From Microbispora rosea subsp. aerata (lineage in GTDB: Bacteria; Actinomycetota; Actinomycetes; Streptosporangiales; Streptosporangiaceae), in NCBI RefSeq assembly GCF_014647835.1, contig NZ_BMPY01000005.1, forward strand, positions 124,001 to 188,000: a DNA stretch of 64,000 nucleotides, in the 5' to 3' direction. Position 1 is the first letter of the stretch, and each line of letters opens with the position of its first letter. The position numbers were made by a program, and so were the translations under genes. Shown piece after piece: positions 53,793 through 63,652 of the stretch. The notes under the pieces were generated by a model. That model saw nothing but the letters and a program-made list of their open reading frames with translations. It did not search any database and was not told the DNA's origin.

Positions 53793-54004
53793 CCACGAAA
53801 GGTCGTCGTACGGCACGCCACCTCGCGTCGTACGGCGATGCCGACGTGGAGGGCGACGTAATGCGGACGGACGCCGTCCTCGACGCGCTCGCCCGCCGCG
53901 AGCCGATCGCCGACGCGGACGCCGCCGTCCGGTTGCTCGGGGCGCTCGTGGCCGATGTGGACAGTCAGCGGCTCTCCTCCGTGTCGATCACTCCGTCCAC
54001 GTAG
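53789..54004 (+). CDS. Very short RsdA-like anti-sigma factor candidate
   Basis: A 71-residue protein coupled to the sigma gene by a four-base overlap. Residues 25-60 ([20 protein letters not shown], then [15 protein letters not shown]) resemble the sigma-binding peptide of RsdA, the anti-sigma-D factor of Mycobacterium encoded right after sigD. RsdA continues with a transmembrane helix and an external domain; here translation stops and the 3' end runs 40 bases into the convergent DUF5319 gene, so no membrane part exists. It may be a soluble mini anti-sigma or a truncated relic. Assignment is by short motif and position only. Confidence 0.55.
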   Translation: MTTKGRRTARHLASYGDADVEGDVMRTDAVLDALARREPIADADAAVRLLGALVADVDSQRLSSVSITPST

Positions 54005-54342
54005 CCCCGGGCGTATTCCCAGCTGACGTAGTCGGCCGGGTCGGGCTGATAGGCCGGCTCGTGGACCTGTGGCCGGCCGTTGTCGATCATCTGGCGCAGG
54101 TTGCCGCGTAGCAGGTCCCAGTCGAAGTAGTGCTGTTCACCGCACTCCGGGCAGTCGAGCACCAGCCCGAGCACGCCCTGGGGTTCGAGCAGGGAACGGA
54201 AGACCTCCACGTCGGCGAGATCGGTAAGCGCCTCGTCGCGTTCGGCGAGCGTCAGCGGCTCCACGTCGTCGGGCACTCCCAGCTCCGCCGCGGGGTCGTT
54301 GGGGTCATCCGCGAACGGGTCGCGGGGGACGTCTTCCAGCAC
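53965..54342 (-). CDS. DUF5319 protein
   Basis: A 125-residue soluble protein matching the family of Mycobacterium tuberculosis Rv3412: RDPFADDPNDPAAELG, DLADVEVFRSLLEPQGVLG, the conserved cysteine pair in LVLDCPECGEQHYFDWDLLR and the closing [20 protein letters not shown]. The CPEC pair suggests metal binding. Function unknown; it is always found near this sigma factor and guaB. GTG at 54342 gives the family N-terminus and has AAGG upstream. Confidence 0.9.
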   Translation of the reverse strand: MLEDVPRDPFADDPNDPAAELGVPDDVEPLTLAERDEALTDLADVEVFRSLLEPQGVLGLVLDCPECGEQHYFDWDLLRGNLRQMIDNGRPQVHEPAYQPDPADYVSWEYARGYVDGVIDTEESR

Positions 54343-54420
54343 GCATCCAACCTTATGACCACGGCCCCCTCCACGCGGATAAGTGGGCCTCATCCACGCG
54401 ACGGGCCGTGCCCGCGGACG

Positions 54421-55425
54421 TCACAGCCAGCCGCGGCGGGCGGCCTCCACCCCGGCCTGAAACCGGGACTGCGCTCCCAGGTCCGCCAGCGCCTCGGCGA
54501 ACCTCGCCCGCACCGTGCGTACGGACACCCCGATGTGGCGGGCGATGGCGTCGTCGGACAGACCTTGCGCGGCCAGCCGCAGCACTTGCACCACGGTGCT
54601 GGGCGGGGAGATCGGCGCGGCCCGGAACCACAGCTCGTCGAACAGCGCCCGCAGCGCCCCCACCGCCGCCGGCGCGTGCACCAGGTAGCAGTTGTAGGAG
54701 TGCTCCGGGAGCGGCACGCCCCACTCGGCGGGCAGCCCGGCGGCGCCGTCGCCGAGCGCGAAGAACCAGCTCGGCACCGTGTCGAGGGCGCGCAGCTCCG
54801 CGCCCGCCGCCGAGAACCGCGCGGACACCTCGCGTACGGCCGGAACGGACACCGCGTCGAGTGTGACGACCATCCGCACGCGCAGGATGCCGTCGGCGGC
54901 GGCCTGGATCCACTGGTCGCAGTAGCCCTCCGCGAAGCGGATCATGGTCCTGCGGTCCGGCACGGCCATGACCAGTTCGGCTGGGGGCGCCTGCAGCGCG
55001 AGGCCGATCACGCTCTCGCACAGCTCGTCCGGGCCGCTCACCGGCTCGACGGAGAACCGCCCGCTGCGCCAGTCGCGGCCGGCGTCGTAGTGATGGGCCA
55101 GGCGTCCGGCAGCGGCGAGCGCCTCGTCGATCTGACGGGTCTCCCGGGCCATCCGGTCCAGCCGCTCGGCCACCAGCTGCCCGATCGCCGCCGCCGGATG
55201 CCGGGCGAGGAACTCCTCCTGCCGCCGGTTCACCGCGCCGAGCCGTACGAGTGCGTCGAGGGCGTCGATCACGTCGTCGGCCGGCCGGTCGACCGCCTCG
55301 GCCAGCTCGGCCAGCGTGGCGCGGTGCAGCCGCAGCACGGCCGTGTAGAGGGCCGCCTGGTCGGGGGATAGGCCCAGGCTCTCGAACGCGCCGGCCTGGG
55401 GGACGGCGTCGCGGGTCGTACGCAT
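54421..55425 (-). CDS. TrmB-like/LuxR hybrid transcriptional regulator
   Basis: A 334-residue regulator with DNA-binding parts at both ends. Residues about 15-80 are a TrmB-type winged helix (LGLSPDQAALYTAVLRLHRA, LAEAVDRPADDVIDALDALV). The middle resembles an effector domain with no recognised ligand site. The last 65 residues are a LuxR helix-turn-helix (LAAQGLSDDAIARHIGVSVR, TVRARFAEALADLGAQSRF). Such proteins are common in Streptomyces and relatives and are mostly uncharacterised. ATG at 55425 is used. It stands alone. Confidence 0.85.
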   Translation of the reverse strand: MRTTRDAVPQAGAFESLGLSPDQAALYTAVLRLHRATLAELAEAVDRPADDVIDALDALVRLGAVNRRQEEFLARHPAAAIGQLVAERLDRMARETRQIDEALAAAGRLAHHYDAGRDWRSGRFSVEPVSGPDELCESVIGLALQAPPAELVMAVPDRRTMIRFAEGYCDQWIQAAADGILRVRMVVTLDAVSVPAVREVSARFSAAGAELRALDTVPSWFFALGDGAAGLPAEWGVPLPEHSYNCYLVHAPAAVGALRALFDELWFRAAPISPPSTVVQVLRLAAQGLSDDAIARHIGVSVRTVRARFAEALADLGAQSRFQAGVEAARRGWL

Positions 55426-56027
55426 GCTCGCTCCGTCGATGATCACACGTGGTCGTGTCCGGCAAATCATGGCCCAGGCGGTGTCTTGATCCACGCCCGC
55501 GCCGGGCGGCTGTCCGCCGGACACTCCCGGGTCGCATTGGTGCCACGGCGCCGGGTGCGCGGCGTCGACCTCACCGCACCGCACGTCCCGCACCACACTG
55601 CGCGGCCGTGTCGGTCGGGTCCGCTCGCTCCGTTCGCGTCGGGTCGCTCCTTCGGCCGCATCGGGTCGGGTCCGCCCGCTCCGGCCGTGTCAGTCGCGTC
55701 GGGTCGCGTCCGCTTCCTCCGGCCGTGTCGGTCGCCTCGGTCGCTTCCGCCCCGCTCCGGCCGCGTCGGTCGCGCCGGGTCGCGTTCGCTCCCTCCGCCG
55801 GTGCCGGTGCGTGTGGCCGCCGCTGAATCGCCGGGCCATTGGCCGAAAACGTTTCCCGGCCTCTGGTTCACCGGCCTGTCGCCTCACCCCCGCCGTTAGA
55901 TCGGGAGAATAGCCCGATTTTCCGGGCTGTCCGTCTCGATCGCACATTTGGTTCGGCTCGGTCTGGCGGGTTATCACGCGGCCGTGGGGGTTCGCATTTG
56001 TTCGGTCGGATTTTCGAAAGCGGGAAA
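55426..56027. repeat. Non-coding region with degenerate GTCGGGTCGC repeats
   Basis: About 600 bases without a gene. Between about 55600 and 55810, words such as GTCGGGTCGC, TCCGGCCGTGTC and GCTCCGGCCG recur at irregular 20-50 base spacing. From 55880 the composition becomes more AT-rich towards the guaB leader. Confidence 0.55.
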
Positions 56028-56047
56028 TGCAACTTTGTGCAGTTGCA
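56028..56047. promoter_or_regulatory. Inverted repeat in the guaB upstream region
   Basis: TGCAACT, six bases, AGTTGCA forms a perfect 7+7 dyad. Just after it TAGGCT (56051-56056) could be a -10 box for a long-leader guaB transcript. The site has the size of an operator for a dimeric repressor. Confidence 0.45.
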
Positions 56048-56166
56048 GGTTAGGCTATTGCGCATGGACGTTGCGTGACGCATTCTTGACTCAGCGTTAG
56101 CCGGGAACGCCCCGCCTGCCGGGCGCGGAGGGGGGCTCGACAGCCGGGGCAGGACGCGACGCGGGG

Positions 56167-56203
56167 AAGTGGGGGGACCGGGAAGCGGTCCCCCCACTTT
56201 TTT
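56167..56203 (+). terminator. Strong intrinsic terminator 115 bases upstream of guaB
   Basis: AAGTGGGGGGACCG (56167-56180) and CGGTCCCCCCACTT (56186-56199) form a perfect 14-bp stem with a 5-base loop, followed by a run of six T (56198-56203). No rightward gene lies upstream for more than 2 kb, so it has nothing to terminate unless it acts on a leader transcript of guaB. CCCCGC at 56110-56115 could pair with GCGGGG at 56161-56166 next to its left arm. Confidence 0.85.
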
Positions 56204-56215
56204 GCGCCTTCCCCC

Positions 56216-57800
<1,585 letters not shown>

Positions 57801-57833
57801 CTCGTACTGGAAGAAACGGAAAGAACAGGCGAT

Positions 57834-58952
57834 ATGACACAGGTGGAGATCGGGCGCGGCAAGAGCGGGCGGCGCGCCTACGCGCTGGACGAGATCGGCA
57901 TCGTGCCCTCCCGGCGCACCCGCGACCCCGAGGAGGTGTCGATCTCCTGGCAGATCGACGCCTACCGGTTCGACTCTCCGCTCGTCGCGAGCCCGATGGA
58001 CAGCGTCGTGTCGCCGCAGACGGCCATCGAGATCGGGCGCCTCGGCGGCCTCGGCGTGCTCGACCTCGAAGGGCTGTGGACCCGGTACGAGGACCCCACC
58101 CCGCTGCTCGAGGAGGTGGCCACCCTCGACCAGGCCGCCGCGACCAGGCGGCTGCAGGAGATCTACACCGCGCCCATCAAGGACGAGCTGATCGGCCGGC
58201 GCATCGAGGAGATCCGCGCCGGCGGCGTCACGACCGCCGTACGGCTGTCGCCGCAGCGCACCGTGCAGCACCACAAGGCCGTGATCGACGCGGGCGTGGA
58301 CATCTTCGTGATCCGCGGCACGACGGTCTCCGCCGAGCACGTCTCCGGCCGGGCCGAGCCGCTCAACCTGAAGCAGTTCATCTACGAGCTCGACGTCCCG
58401 GTGATCGTGGGCGGCTGCGCGACGTACACGGCGGCGCTGCACCTCATGCGCACCGGCGCGGCCGGCGTGCTGGTCGGCTTCGGCGGCGGCGCCTCGCACA
58501 CCACCCGCAACGTGCTGGGCGTGGTCGTGCCGATGGCGACCGCAATCTCCGACGTGGCCGCGGCCCGCCGCGACTACATGGACGAGTCGGGCGGCCGGTA
58601 CGTCCACGTCATCGCCGACGGCGGCATGGGCGGCTCCGGCGACATCGCCAAGGCGATCGCCTGCGGCGCCGACGCCGTCATGGTGGGCTCGCCGCTCGCG
58701 CGGGCCGTCGAGGCCCCCGGCCGCGGGTTCCACTGGGGGTCGGAGGCCCACCACCCCGAGCTGCCGCGCGGCAAGCGGGTCGAGTTCGGCACGATCGGCA
58801 CGCTCAAGGAGATCCTGCACGGCCCGTCGTCGCTGGCCGACGGCTCGATGAACCTGCTCGGCGCGCTGCGCCGCACGATGGCCACCGCGGGCTACTCCGA
58901 CCTCAAGGAGTTTCAGCGCGTCGAGGTCGTCGTCGCCCCGCCGCAGCGCTGA
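57834..58952 (+). CDS. guaB3: GuaB3 family IMP dehydrogenase-related protein
   Basis: A 372-residue TIM-barrel protein of the IMPDH/GMP reductase family without CBS domains. It starts VEIGRGKSGRRAYALDEIGI and keeps DIFVIRGTTVSAEHVSG, VPVIVGGCATYTAALHLMRT, GVLVGFGGGASHTTRNVLG and IADGGMGGSGDIAKAIACGA. The catalytic cysteine loop GSICTTR of IMPDH is replaced by GFGGGASHTTR, so it cannot be an ordinary IMP dehydrogenase; GMP-reductase activity has been proposed for some GuaB3 proteins. The guaB-guaB3 pair is conserved in actinobacteria. Confidence 0.93.
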   Translation: MTQVEIGRGKSGRRAYALDEIGIVPSRRTRDPEEVSISWQIDAYRFDSPLVASPMDSVVSPQTAIEIGRLGGLGVLDLEGLWTRYEDPTPLLEEVATLDQAAATRRLQEIYTAPIKDELIGRRIEEIRAGGVTTAVRLSPQRTVQHHKAVIDAGVDIFVIRGTTVSAEHVSGRAEPLNLKQFIYELDVPVIVGGCATYTAALHLMRTGAAGVLVGFGGGASHTTRNVLGVVVPMATAISDVAAARRDYMDESGGRYVHVIADGGMGGSGDIAKAIACGADAVMVGSPLARAVEAPGRGFHWGSEAHHPELPRGKRVEFGTIGTLKEILHGPSSLADGSMNLLGALRRTMATAGYSDLKEFQRVEVVVAPPQR

Positions 58953-59000
58953 TCCGTCACCCGGGCGGTCCATCGCGCAGCCGACAGCGCCTTGCCGTCC

Positions 59001-59080
59001 CCGCCCGCCGTACGGGCGGTGGCCGAGCTCGTGTTTCGCGTGCGATCCCCGGAGGGGCCGGGCCGCCGGGCCCGGCCTCC
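59001..59080. terminator. Two GC hairpins between convergent guaB3 and response regulator
   Basis: CCGCCCG (59001-59007) pairs with CGGGCGG (59013-59019). A second, longer hairpin pairs GGAGG and CCGGGCC (59051-59064) with GGCCCGGCCTCC (59069-59080) with a two-base bulge. Neither has a T-tract. Placed between converging genes, they could terminate both. Confidence 0.5.
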
Positions 59081-59131
59081 GGTCGGCCCGTGGCCGGGGC
59101 CGCACGCCGGGGGCGCCCGGAGCCGCCGGCT

Positions 59132-59794
59132 TCAGCGGCGGCGCGGGGTCACCAGGCCGGACTCGTAGGCGAAGACCACGAGCTGCGCGCGGTCACGGAC
59201 GCGCAGCTTGGCCATGGCCCGGTTGATGTGGGTTTTGGCGGTCATCGGGCTGATCCTCATGCGGTCGGCGATCTGGTCGTTGGACAGGCCCTGGGCGACC
59301 AGGATGACGGCCTCCCGCTCGCGGTTGGTCAGCTCCTCCAGCCGTACGTCGGTGTCCGTGTGGAACGGCTGGGCGACGTACCGGTCGATCAGCCTGCGGG
59401 TGATCGACGGCGCGAGCAGCGCGTCGCCGCGCGCGGCGACGCGCACGGCGTGCAGGAAGTCGTCCGGCACGATGTCCTTGACGAGGAAGCCGGCGGCGCC
59501 GGCGCGCAGCGCGTTGAACACATACTCGTCCAGGCCGTAGTTGGTCAGGATGACGACGTGCACCCCGGCCAGGGCCGGGTCCGCGGCGACGCGCCGGGTC
59601 ACCTCGATGCCGTCGACCACCGGCATCTGGATGTCGATGAGCGCGATGTCGGGCAGGTGTTCCCTGATCAGGGCCAGGCCCTCCATCCCGTCGCCGGCCT
59701 CGGCGACCACCTCGATGTCGTCTTCGAGGTCGAGCAGCGCGCGGAACCCGCCGCGCAGGAGGGGCTGGTCGTCGACCAGCACGACCCGGATCAC
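59132..59794 (-). CDS. NarL/FixJ-family response regulator
   Basis: A 220-residue regulator. The receiver domain has the acidic pair in LVDDQPLLRGGFRALLD, the phosphoacceptor Asp54 in ALIDIQMP, the switch Thr in ILTNYG and Lys in GFLVKDI. The LuxR-type output is LTNREREAVILVAQGLSNDQ, IADRMRISPMTAKTHINRAM. GTG overlaps the kinase stop by four bases, so the pair forms one two-component system. The target genes are unknown; the small membrane protein diverging at 61126 is the nearest candidate. Confidence 0.93.
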   Translation of the reverse strand: MIRVVLVDDQPLLRGGFRALLDLEDDIEVVAEAGDGMEGLALIREHLPDIALIDIQMPVVDGIEVTRRVAADPALAGVHVVILTNYGLDEYVFNALRAGAAGFLVKDIVPDDFLHAVRVAARGDALLAPSITRRLIDRYVAQPFHTDTDVRLEELTNREREAVILVAQGLSNDQIADRMRISPMTAKTHINRAMAKLRVRDRAQLVVFAYESGLVTPRRR

Positions 59795-60906
59795 GGCGTC
59801 CGGTCCAGCGGGAGCTCGGCGTGGACGGTGAAGCCGCCCTCGCTGCGCGGCTCCGCGCGCAGGTGGCCGCCGAGGGCGGTGACGCGTTCGCGCATGCCCA
59901 GCAGTCCGACGCCGGGCACGGGCGCGGCGCCGGGCGTCGCCTTGCCGTCGTCGTCCACCCGTACGACCAGAGCGCCCGGACGGTAGCCGATGCGGACCTT
60001 CGCGGTGGTGGCGCGGGCGTGCCGTGCGACGTTGGTGAGCGACTCCTGGACGATCCGGTAGGCGGTCCGGCCCACCGCGGCGGGGACGTCTGCCCGGTCC
60101 CCCTCGATCGTCAGCGTCGCGTCCAGGCCGGTCGTCCGGGCCCGCCGCACCAGCTCGGGCACGTGGTCGAGCCCGCACGCCGGGTTCTCGCCGTCGTCGC
60201 GCAGGGCCTCCAAGGTCGCCCGCAGTTCGCGGGCCGCCTCACGGCCCGCCTCCCGGATCGCCAGCAGGGCCTCCGGCACCTGTTCACCCCGCTTGCGTGC
60301 CACGTGCACGGCGACCTCGGCCTGCACCTTGATGATCGAGATGTGGTGGGTCAGCGAGTCGTGCAGCTCCCGCGCGATGTGCAGCCGCTCCTCGTCGGCG
60401 CGGCGCCGCGCGGTCTCCTCACGGGTGCGCTCGGCCTCCTCCGCCCGGCGCTCGGCCTGCCGTAGCGCCTCACCCGCCGCGCCGGCCGCGATCAGCCAGG
60501 CCAGTTCGAGGGCGCCGCGGGCCTGCGCGAGCGCCGCCCCCGTGTCGTGCAGCCCCGAGGCCAGGGCCGCCAGGGGCAGCGCGGCCAGCATCGCCACGCT
60601 CGCCACCACCGTGACGACGCGGTGTCCCGCCCGCATCGCGGCGTACACGGCGAACAGGTACGCGACGGCGGGCACGTCGAACCCGGCCGCCTGGTAACCC
60701 ACCGCGCACAGCCCGGTGACGACCAGGACGGGGACCGGGGCCCTGCGGCCCGCGGCCAGCGCCAGGCCGCCGGCCACCAGCAGCGGGTAGCCGGCCGGCT
60801 CGAGGCCGGTCGCCCGGTGCTGCGCGGACAGTCCGGTGACCAGCAGCGCCGCCGCCACGCAGACGGCGATCGCCCAGTCTCTGACCTCAGACCGGACCGT
60901 CCTCAT
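59791..60906 (-). CDS. HisKA_3-type sensor histidine kinase
   Basis: A 371-residue kinase of the NarX/DesK type. About four to five membrane segments fill residues 10-150, with very short loops, so it likely senses within the membrane or from the membrane state. After a helical linker, the dimerisation helix has the phosphoacceptor His182 in ARELHDSLTHHIS, followed by the ATPase domain with ESLTNVARHARA, VRVDDDGK and GVGLLGMRERVTALGG. Start ATG at 60906 is on the minus strand. It is the first gene of the pair. Confidence 0.92.
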   Translation of the reverse strand: MRTVRSEVRDWAIAVCVAAALLVTGLSAQHRATGLEPAGYPLLVAGGLALAAGRRAPVPVLVVTGLCAVGYQAAGFDVPAVAYLFAVYAAMRAGHRVVTVVASVAMLAALPLAALASGLHDTGAALAQARGALELAWLIAAGAAGEALRQAERRAEEAERTREETARRRADEERLHIARELHDSLTHHISIIKVQAEVAVHVARKRGEQVPEALLAIREAGREAARELRATLEALRDDGENPACGLDHVPELVRRARTTGLDATLTIEGDRADVPAAVGRTAYRIVQESLTNVARHARATTAKVRIGYRPGALVVRVDDDGKATPGAAPVPGVGLLGMRERVTALGGHLRAEPRSEGGFTVHAELPLDRTP

Positions 60907-61125
60907 GCGCGCACTCTAGCCAGACACGGGGCACGGAGGGGTCCTTCGCGCGGACGATCGCCCGGCTACCGCGTTCGCGGTATTTCCCCCGCTCCTGCGC
61001 CGCCCGCGGCAGCCGGATGCGGCGCCGGCGGCAGCGCCGATTTCCCGCTCGCGGCCGACGACCGGAGGCGGGTCCGGCGGACATGCTCGGGTGACGTCCC
61101 GTCGTACGAGAAGGAAGGGCACCTC

Positions 61126-61533
61126 ATGACCATCCCCCACCTGTTTGCCGCCCTGCTCGGTTATGCCGGGCAGGCCACGCCGTCGGCGTCTTTCCTGGCC
61201 CAGCCGGCCGGCGTGGGCGCCTACACCCTGACCCCGGGACGTCTGTGGGCGATGACGGCCATAGTGCTGGGGCTGGCCGGCGTGGCCGCCGGCGGGCTGG
61301 CCCTGGCCCGCTCCGCCGGCCGTGTCCGCATCGGCGACCCGAGAGCCGGCGCCCTCGTGGCCCTGGTGACCGGGGTGGCCGGCACGGTCATCGGCGGGCT
61401 GGTCGTGGCCGCCGCCGAGGGCGGCCCCGGCACCGGCTACGGGATAGTCGGGGGCTACTTCGCCCTCGTCGTGGGGCCGGCCGCCATGGTCGTCGGCACG
61501 CTGGCCCTGACCCGCTCCCGCCGCACCGGCTGA
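61126..61533 (+). CDS. Small four-helix membrane protein (DUF6223-like)
   Basis: A 135-residue membrane protein. After a first hydrophobic segment (HLFAALLGYAGQATPSASFL, possibly a signal peptide), three helices follow: LWAMTAIVLGLAGVAAGGLA, AGALVALVTGVAGTVIGGLV and GGYFALVVGPAAMVVGTLAL. The YTLTPGRLWA start of helix two and the DPRAGALVALVTG repeat resemble the DUF6223 family as far as I can judge. GAAGGAAGG precedes the ATG. It diverges from the two-component system and may be its target. Confidence 0.7.
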   Translation: MTIPHLFAALLGYAGQATPSASFLAQPAGVGAYTLTPGRLWAMTAIVLGLAGVAAGGLALARSAGRVRIGDPRAGALVALVTGVAGTVIGGLVVAAAEGGPGTGYGIVGGYFALVVGPAAMVVGTLALTRSRRTG

Positions 61534-61622
61534 CTCGCCCGTCGGCCGCCGCCGGATCATCCCCTGAGCGCCGCGCACTCACCGGGCGACGCGGCGCGGG
61601 GAGGGGATGCCGCAGGCGCCGG

Positions 61623-62756
61623 TCAGGGGCGGCGGACCCAGGCGCCGCGTTTCATCACGCCGGCGACGCGCAGGTCGTCGTCGAGCACGACCAGATCGGC
61701 GTACTTGCCGACGGTGATCGAGCCGACCTCGCCGTCCAGGCCGAGGACGCGGGCGGGGGTGAGGGAGGCCATGCGGGCGGCGTCCACCAGCGAGCGCCCG
61801 ACCTCCCGCACCGTGCGCCGGAAGGCCGCGTCCATCGTGAGCGTGCTGCCGGCGATCGCGCCTCCTTCGGCGAGGCGGGCCACGCCGTCGCGCACGTCGA
61901 CCGTCATCGGGCCGAGCGGGTAGCGCCCGTCGCCCATCCCGGCGGCGGCCATGGCGTCGGTGATCAGCGCCGTACGGTCCGCGCCCGCCGCGTCCATGGC
62001 CAGGCGCAGCATGGCCGGGTGGACGTGCACCCCGTCGTTGATGAGCTCGACCGTCACCCGCTCGTCCTGCAGCAGGGCGGCGATCGGCCCCGGCGCGCGG
62101 TGGCCCAGCGCGGGCATCGCGTTGTAGAGGTGGGTCGCCACGCTCGCCCCCGCCTCGATGCCGTCGAGCGTCTGCTCGTAGGTGGCGTCGCTGTGCCCGA
62201 GGGCGGCCACGATTCCCTCGGCGGCGGCGTCCCTGATCACATCGAGGGCGTTCGGCAGCTCCGGGGCGATCGTCAGCATCCGCACATGCCCGCGCCCGGC
62301 CTTGACCAGCTCCCGGAACTCCGCCCGGTCGGGGTCGCGCAGCAGCGTGGGCTCGTGCGCGCCGCACCGCGACCTTGCGATGTACGGCCCCTCGAAGTGG
62401 ATGCCGGCGATCAGGCCCTGCTCGCACAGGTCGGCGAGCGTCGCGGCGGCCCGCGCGAGCGTGTCCGGCGCGGCGGTGACCAGGCTGGCCATGAGGGTGG
62501 TCGTGCCGCGCCCGAGGTGGAAGCCGGCGACCTCGGCGGCGCTCGCGGGGTCGCCGTCGGGGAAGCTTCCACCGGCGCCGCCGTGGCTGTGGATGTCGAC
62601 GAAGCCGGGGACCACGGTGCGTCCGCCCAGGCCGAACCCGTCGCGCGGCGCCTGCCCGCGCCCGATGTGGGTGATCCTGCCGTCCTCGATGGTCAGCCAG
62701 CCGTCGTGGACGCCGTCGGGAGTGACGACGCGGGCATCGGAAACAGTCACGCTCAT
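61623..62756 (-). CDS. nagA: N-acetylglucosamine-6-phosphate deacetylase
   Basis: Removes acetate from GlcNAc-6-phosphate in amino-sugar catabolism and cell-wall recycling. The 377-residue amidohydrolase has VVPGFVDIHSHGGAGGSFPD, the metal-binding Glu in GIHFEGPYIARSRCGAHEP, His in ALGHSDATYEQ and the catalytic Asp in LITDAMAAAGMGDG. The HSHGG form of the first motif is the single-metal type. The N-terminus starts MSVTVSDARVVTPDGVHDGW. No transporter or nagB lies next to it. Confidence 0.95.
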   Translation of the reverse strand: MSVTVSDARVVTPDGVHDGWLTIEDGRITHIGRGQAPRDGFGLGGRTVVPGFVDIHSHGGAGGSFPDGDPASAAEVAGFHLGRGTTTLMASLVTAAPDTLARAAATLADLCEQGLIAGIHFEGPYIARSRCGAHEPTLLRDPDRAEFRELVKAGRGHVRMLTIAPELPNALDVIRDAAAEGIVAALGHSDATYEQTLDGIEAGASVATHLYNAMPALGHRAPGPIAALLQDERVTVELINDGVHVHPAMLRLAMDAAGADRTALITDAMAAAGMGDGRYPLGPMTVDVRDGVARLAEGGAIAGSTLTMDAAFRRTVREVGRSLVDAARMASLTPARVLGLDGEVGSITVGKYADLVVLDDDLRVAGVMKRGAWVRRP

Positions 62757-62899
62757 GCCGCCATCCTCGCGCGTACGCCGCGAGCCCGCCGCGCCGGGGC
62801 GGGCGCCACCCGGGCAGGCACCGACGACGGATCAGCCGAGATCATCATGCGTCGGAAAAGACCTGTACATGACAGGTGAGTCAGATGTAAGAACTAACG

Positions 62900-63628
62900 G
62901 TGGTCAATGCGCGTGCGAAGTATGGGGTGGACGCTCCCGGCATCCTGACCGGGCTGACGGTGGCCGGAGTCGCCGAGCTGGTGCTCGCCGCAGTGCTCTT
63001 CGGCGTCGGCTGGCCGATCCCGGCCGTCGTGTTGCTGGTCGGCGGGATCGTCCTGGTCGCCGGTGCCGCGCTGTTCGCGCACACGACTCTGCGCGGCAAG
63101 TTCCGGGTCTGGGACGCCGAGCTCGACCGGCTCGGGCTGAAGGGGGACGAACAGGTCCTCGATCTGGGCTGCGGCCGGGGGATGGTGCTGCTCAAGGTCG
63201 CCAAGCGGCTGCCGTCCGGCAAGGCCACCGGCGTCGACCTGTGGCTGACCAAGGACCAGTCGGGCAACAGCCAAGACGCCACCTGGGCCAACGCCCGCGC
63301 GGAGGGGGTCGCCGACCGGGTCGAGCTGGTCACCGGCGACATGCGCGACCTCCCGTTCGACGACGCCACCTTCGACGTGGTCGTCTCCAGCCTCGCCGTG
63401 CACAACATCCCCGATGAGGAGGGCCGCGCGGAGGCGGTGCGCGAGGCCTTCCGCGTGCTCAAGCCGGGTGGCCTGCTGCGGCTCGCCGACATCCGCTTCA
63501 CGCGCCGGTACGCCGAGGTGCTCGGGGAGTGCGGCGCCGCCGACGTCGAGGTCCGCGACCTCGGCTGGCGGTTCTGGTACGGCGGGCCGCACGTCCGCAC
63601 GGTGATGGTCGCCTGCAGGCGCCCCTGA
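62900..63628 (+). CDS. Membrane-anchored class I SAM-dependent methyltransferase
   Basis: A 242-residue protein. Residues about 14-62 form two membrane helices (GLTVAGVAELVLAAVLFGVG and VVLLVGGIVLVAGAALFAHT). A Rossmann methyltransferase domain follows: QVLDLGCGRGMVLLKVAKRL (SAM site), GVDLWLTKDQSGNS, VTGDMRDLPFDDATFDVVVS and AFRVLKPGGLLRLADI. The substrate is unknown, perhaps a lipid given the anchor. GTG at 62900 is the only sensible start. It diverges from nagA with 143 bases between. Confidence 0.85.
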   Translation: MVNARAKYGVDAPGILTGLTVAGVAELVLAAVLFGVGWPIPAVVLLVGGIVLVAGAALFAHTTLRGKFRVWDAELDRLGLKGDEQVLDLGCGRGMVLLKVAKRLPSGKATGVDLWLTKDQSGNSQDATWANARAEGVADRVELVTGDMRDLPFDDATFDVVVSSLAVHNIPDEEGRAEAVREAFRVLKPGGLLRLADIRFTRRYAEVLGECGAADVEVRDLGWRFWYGGPHVRTVMVACRRP

Positions 63629-63652
63629 CCGGCCGCCCGCAGGCGTGCGCAC

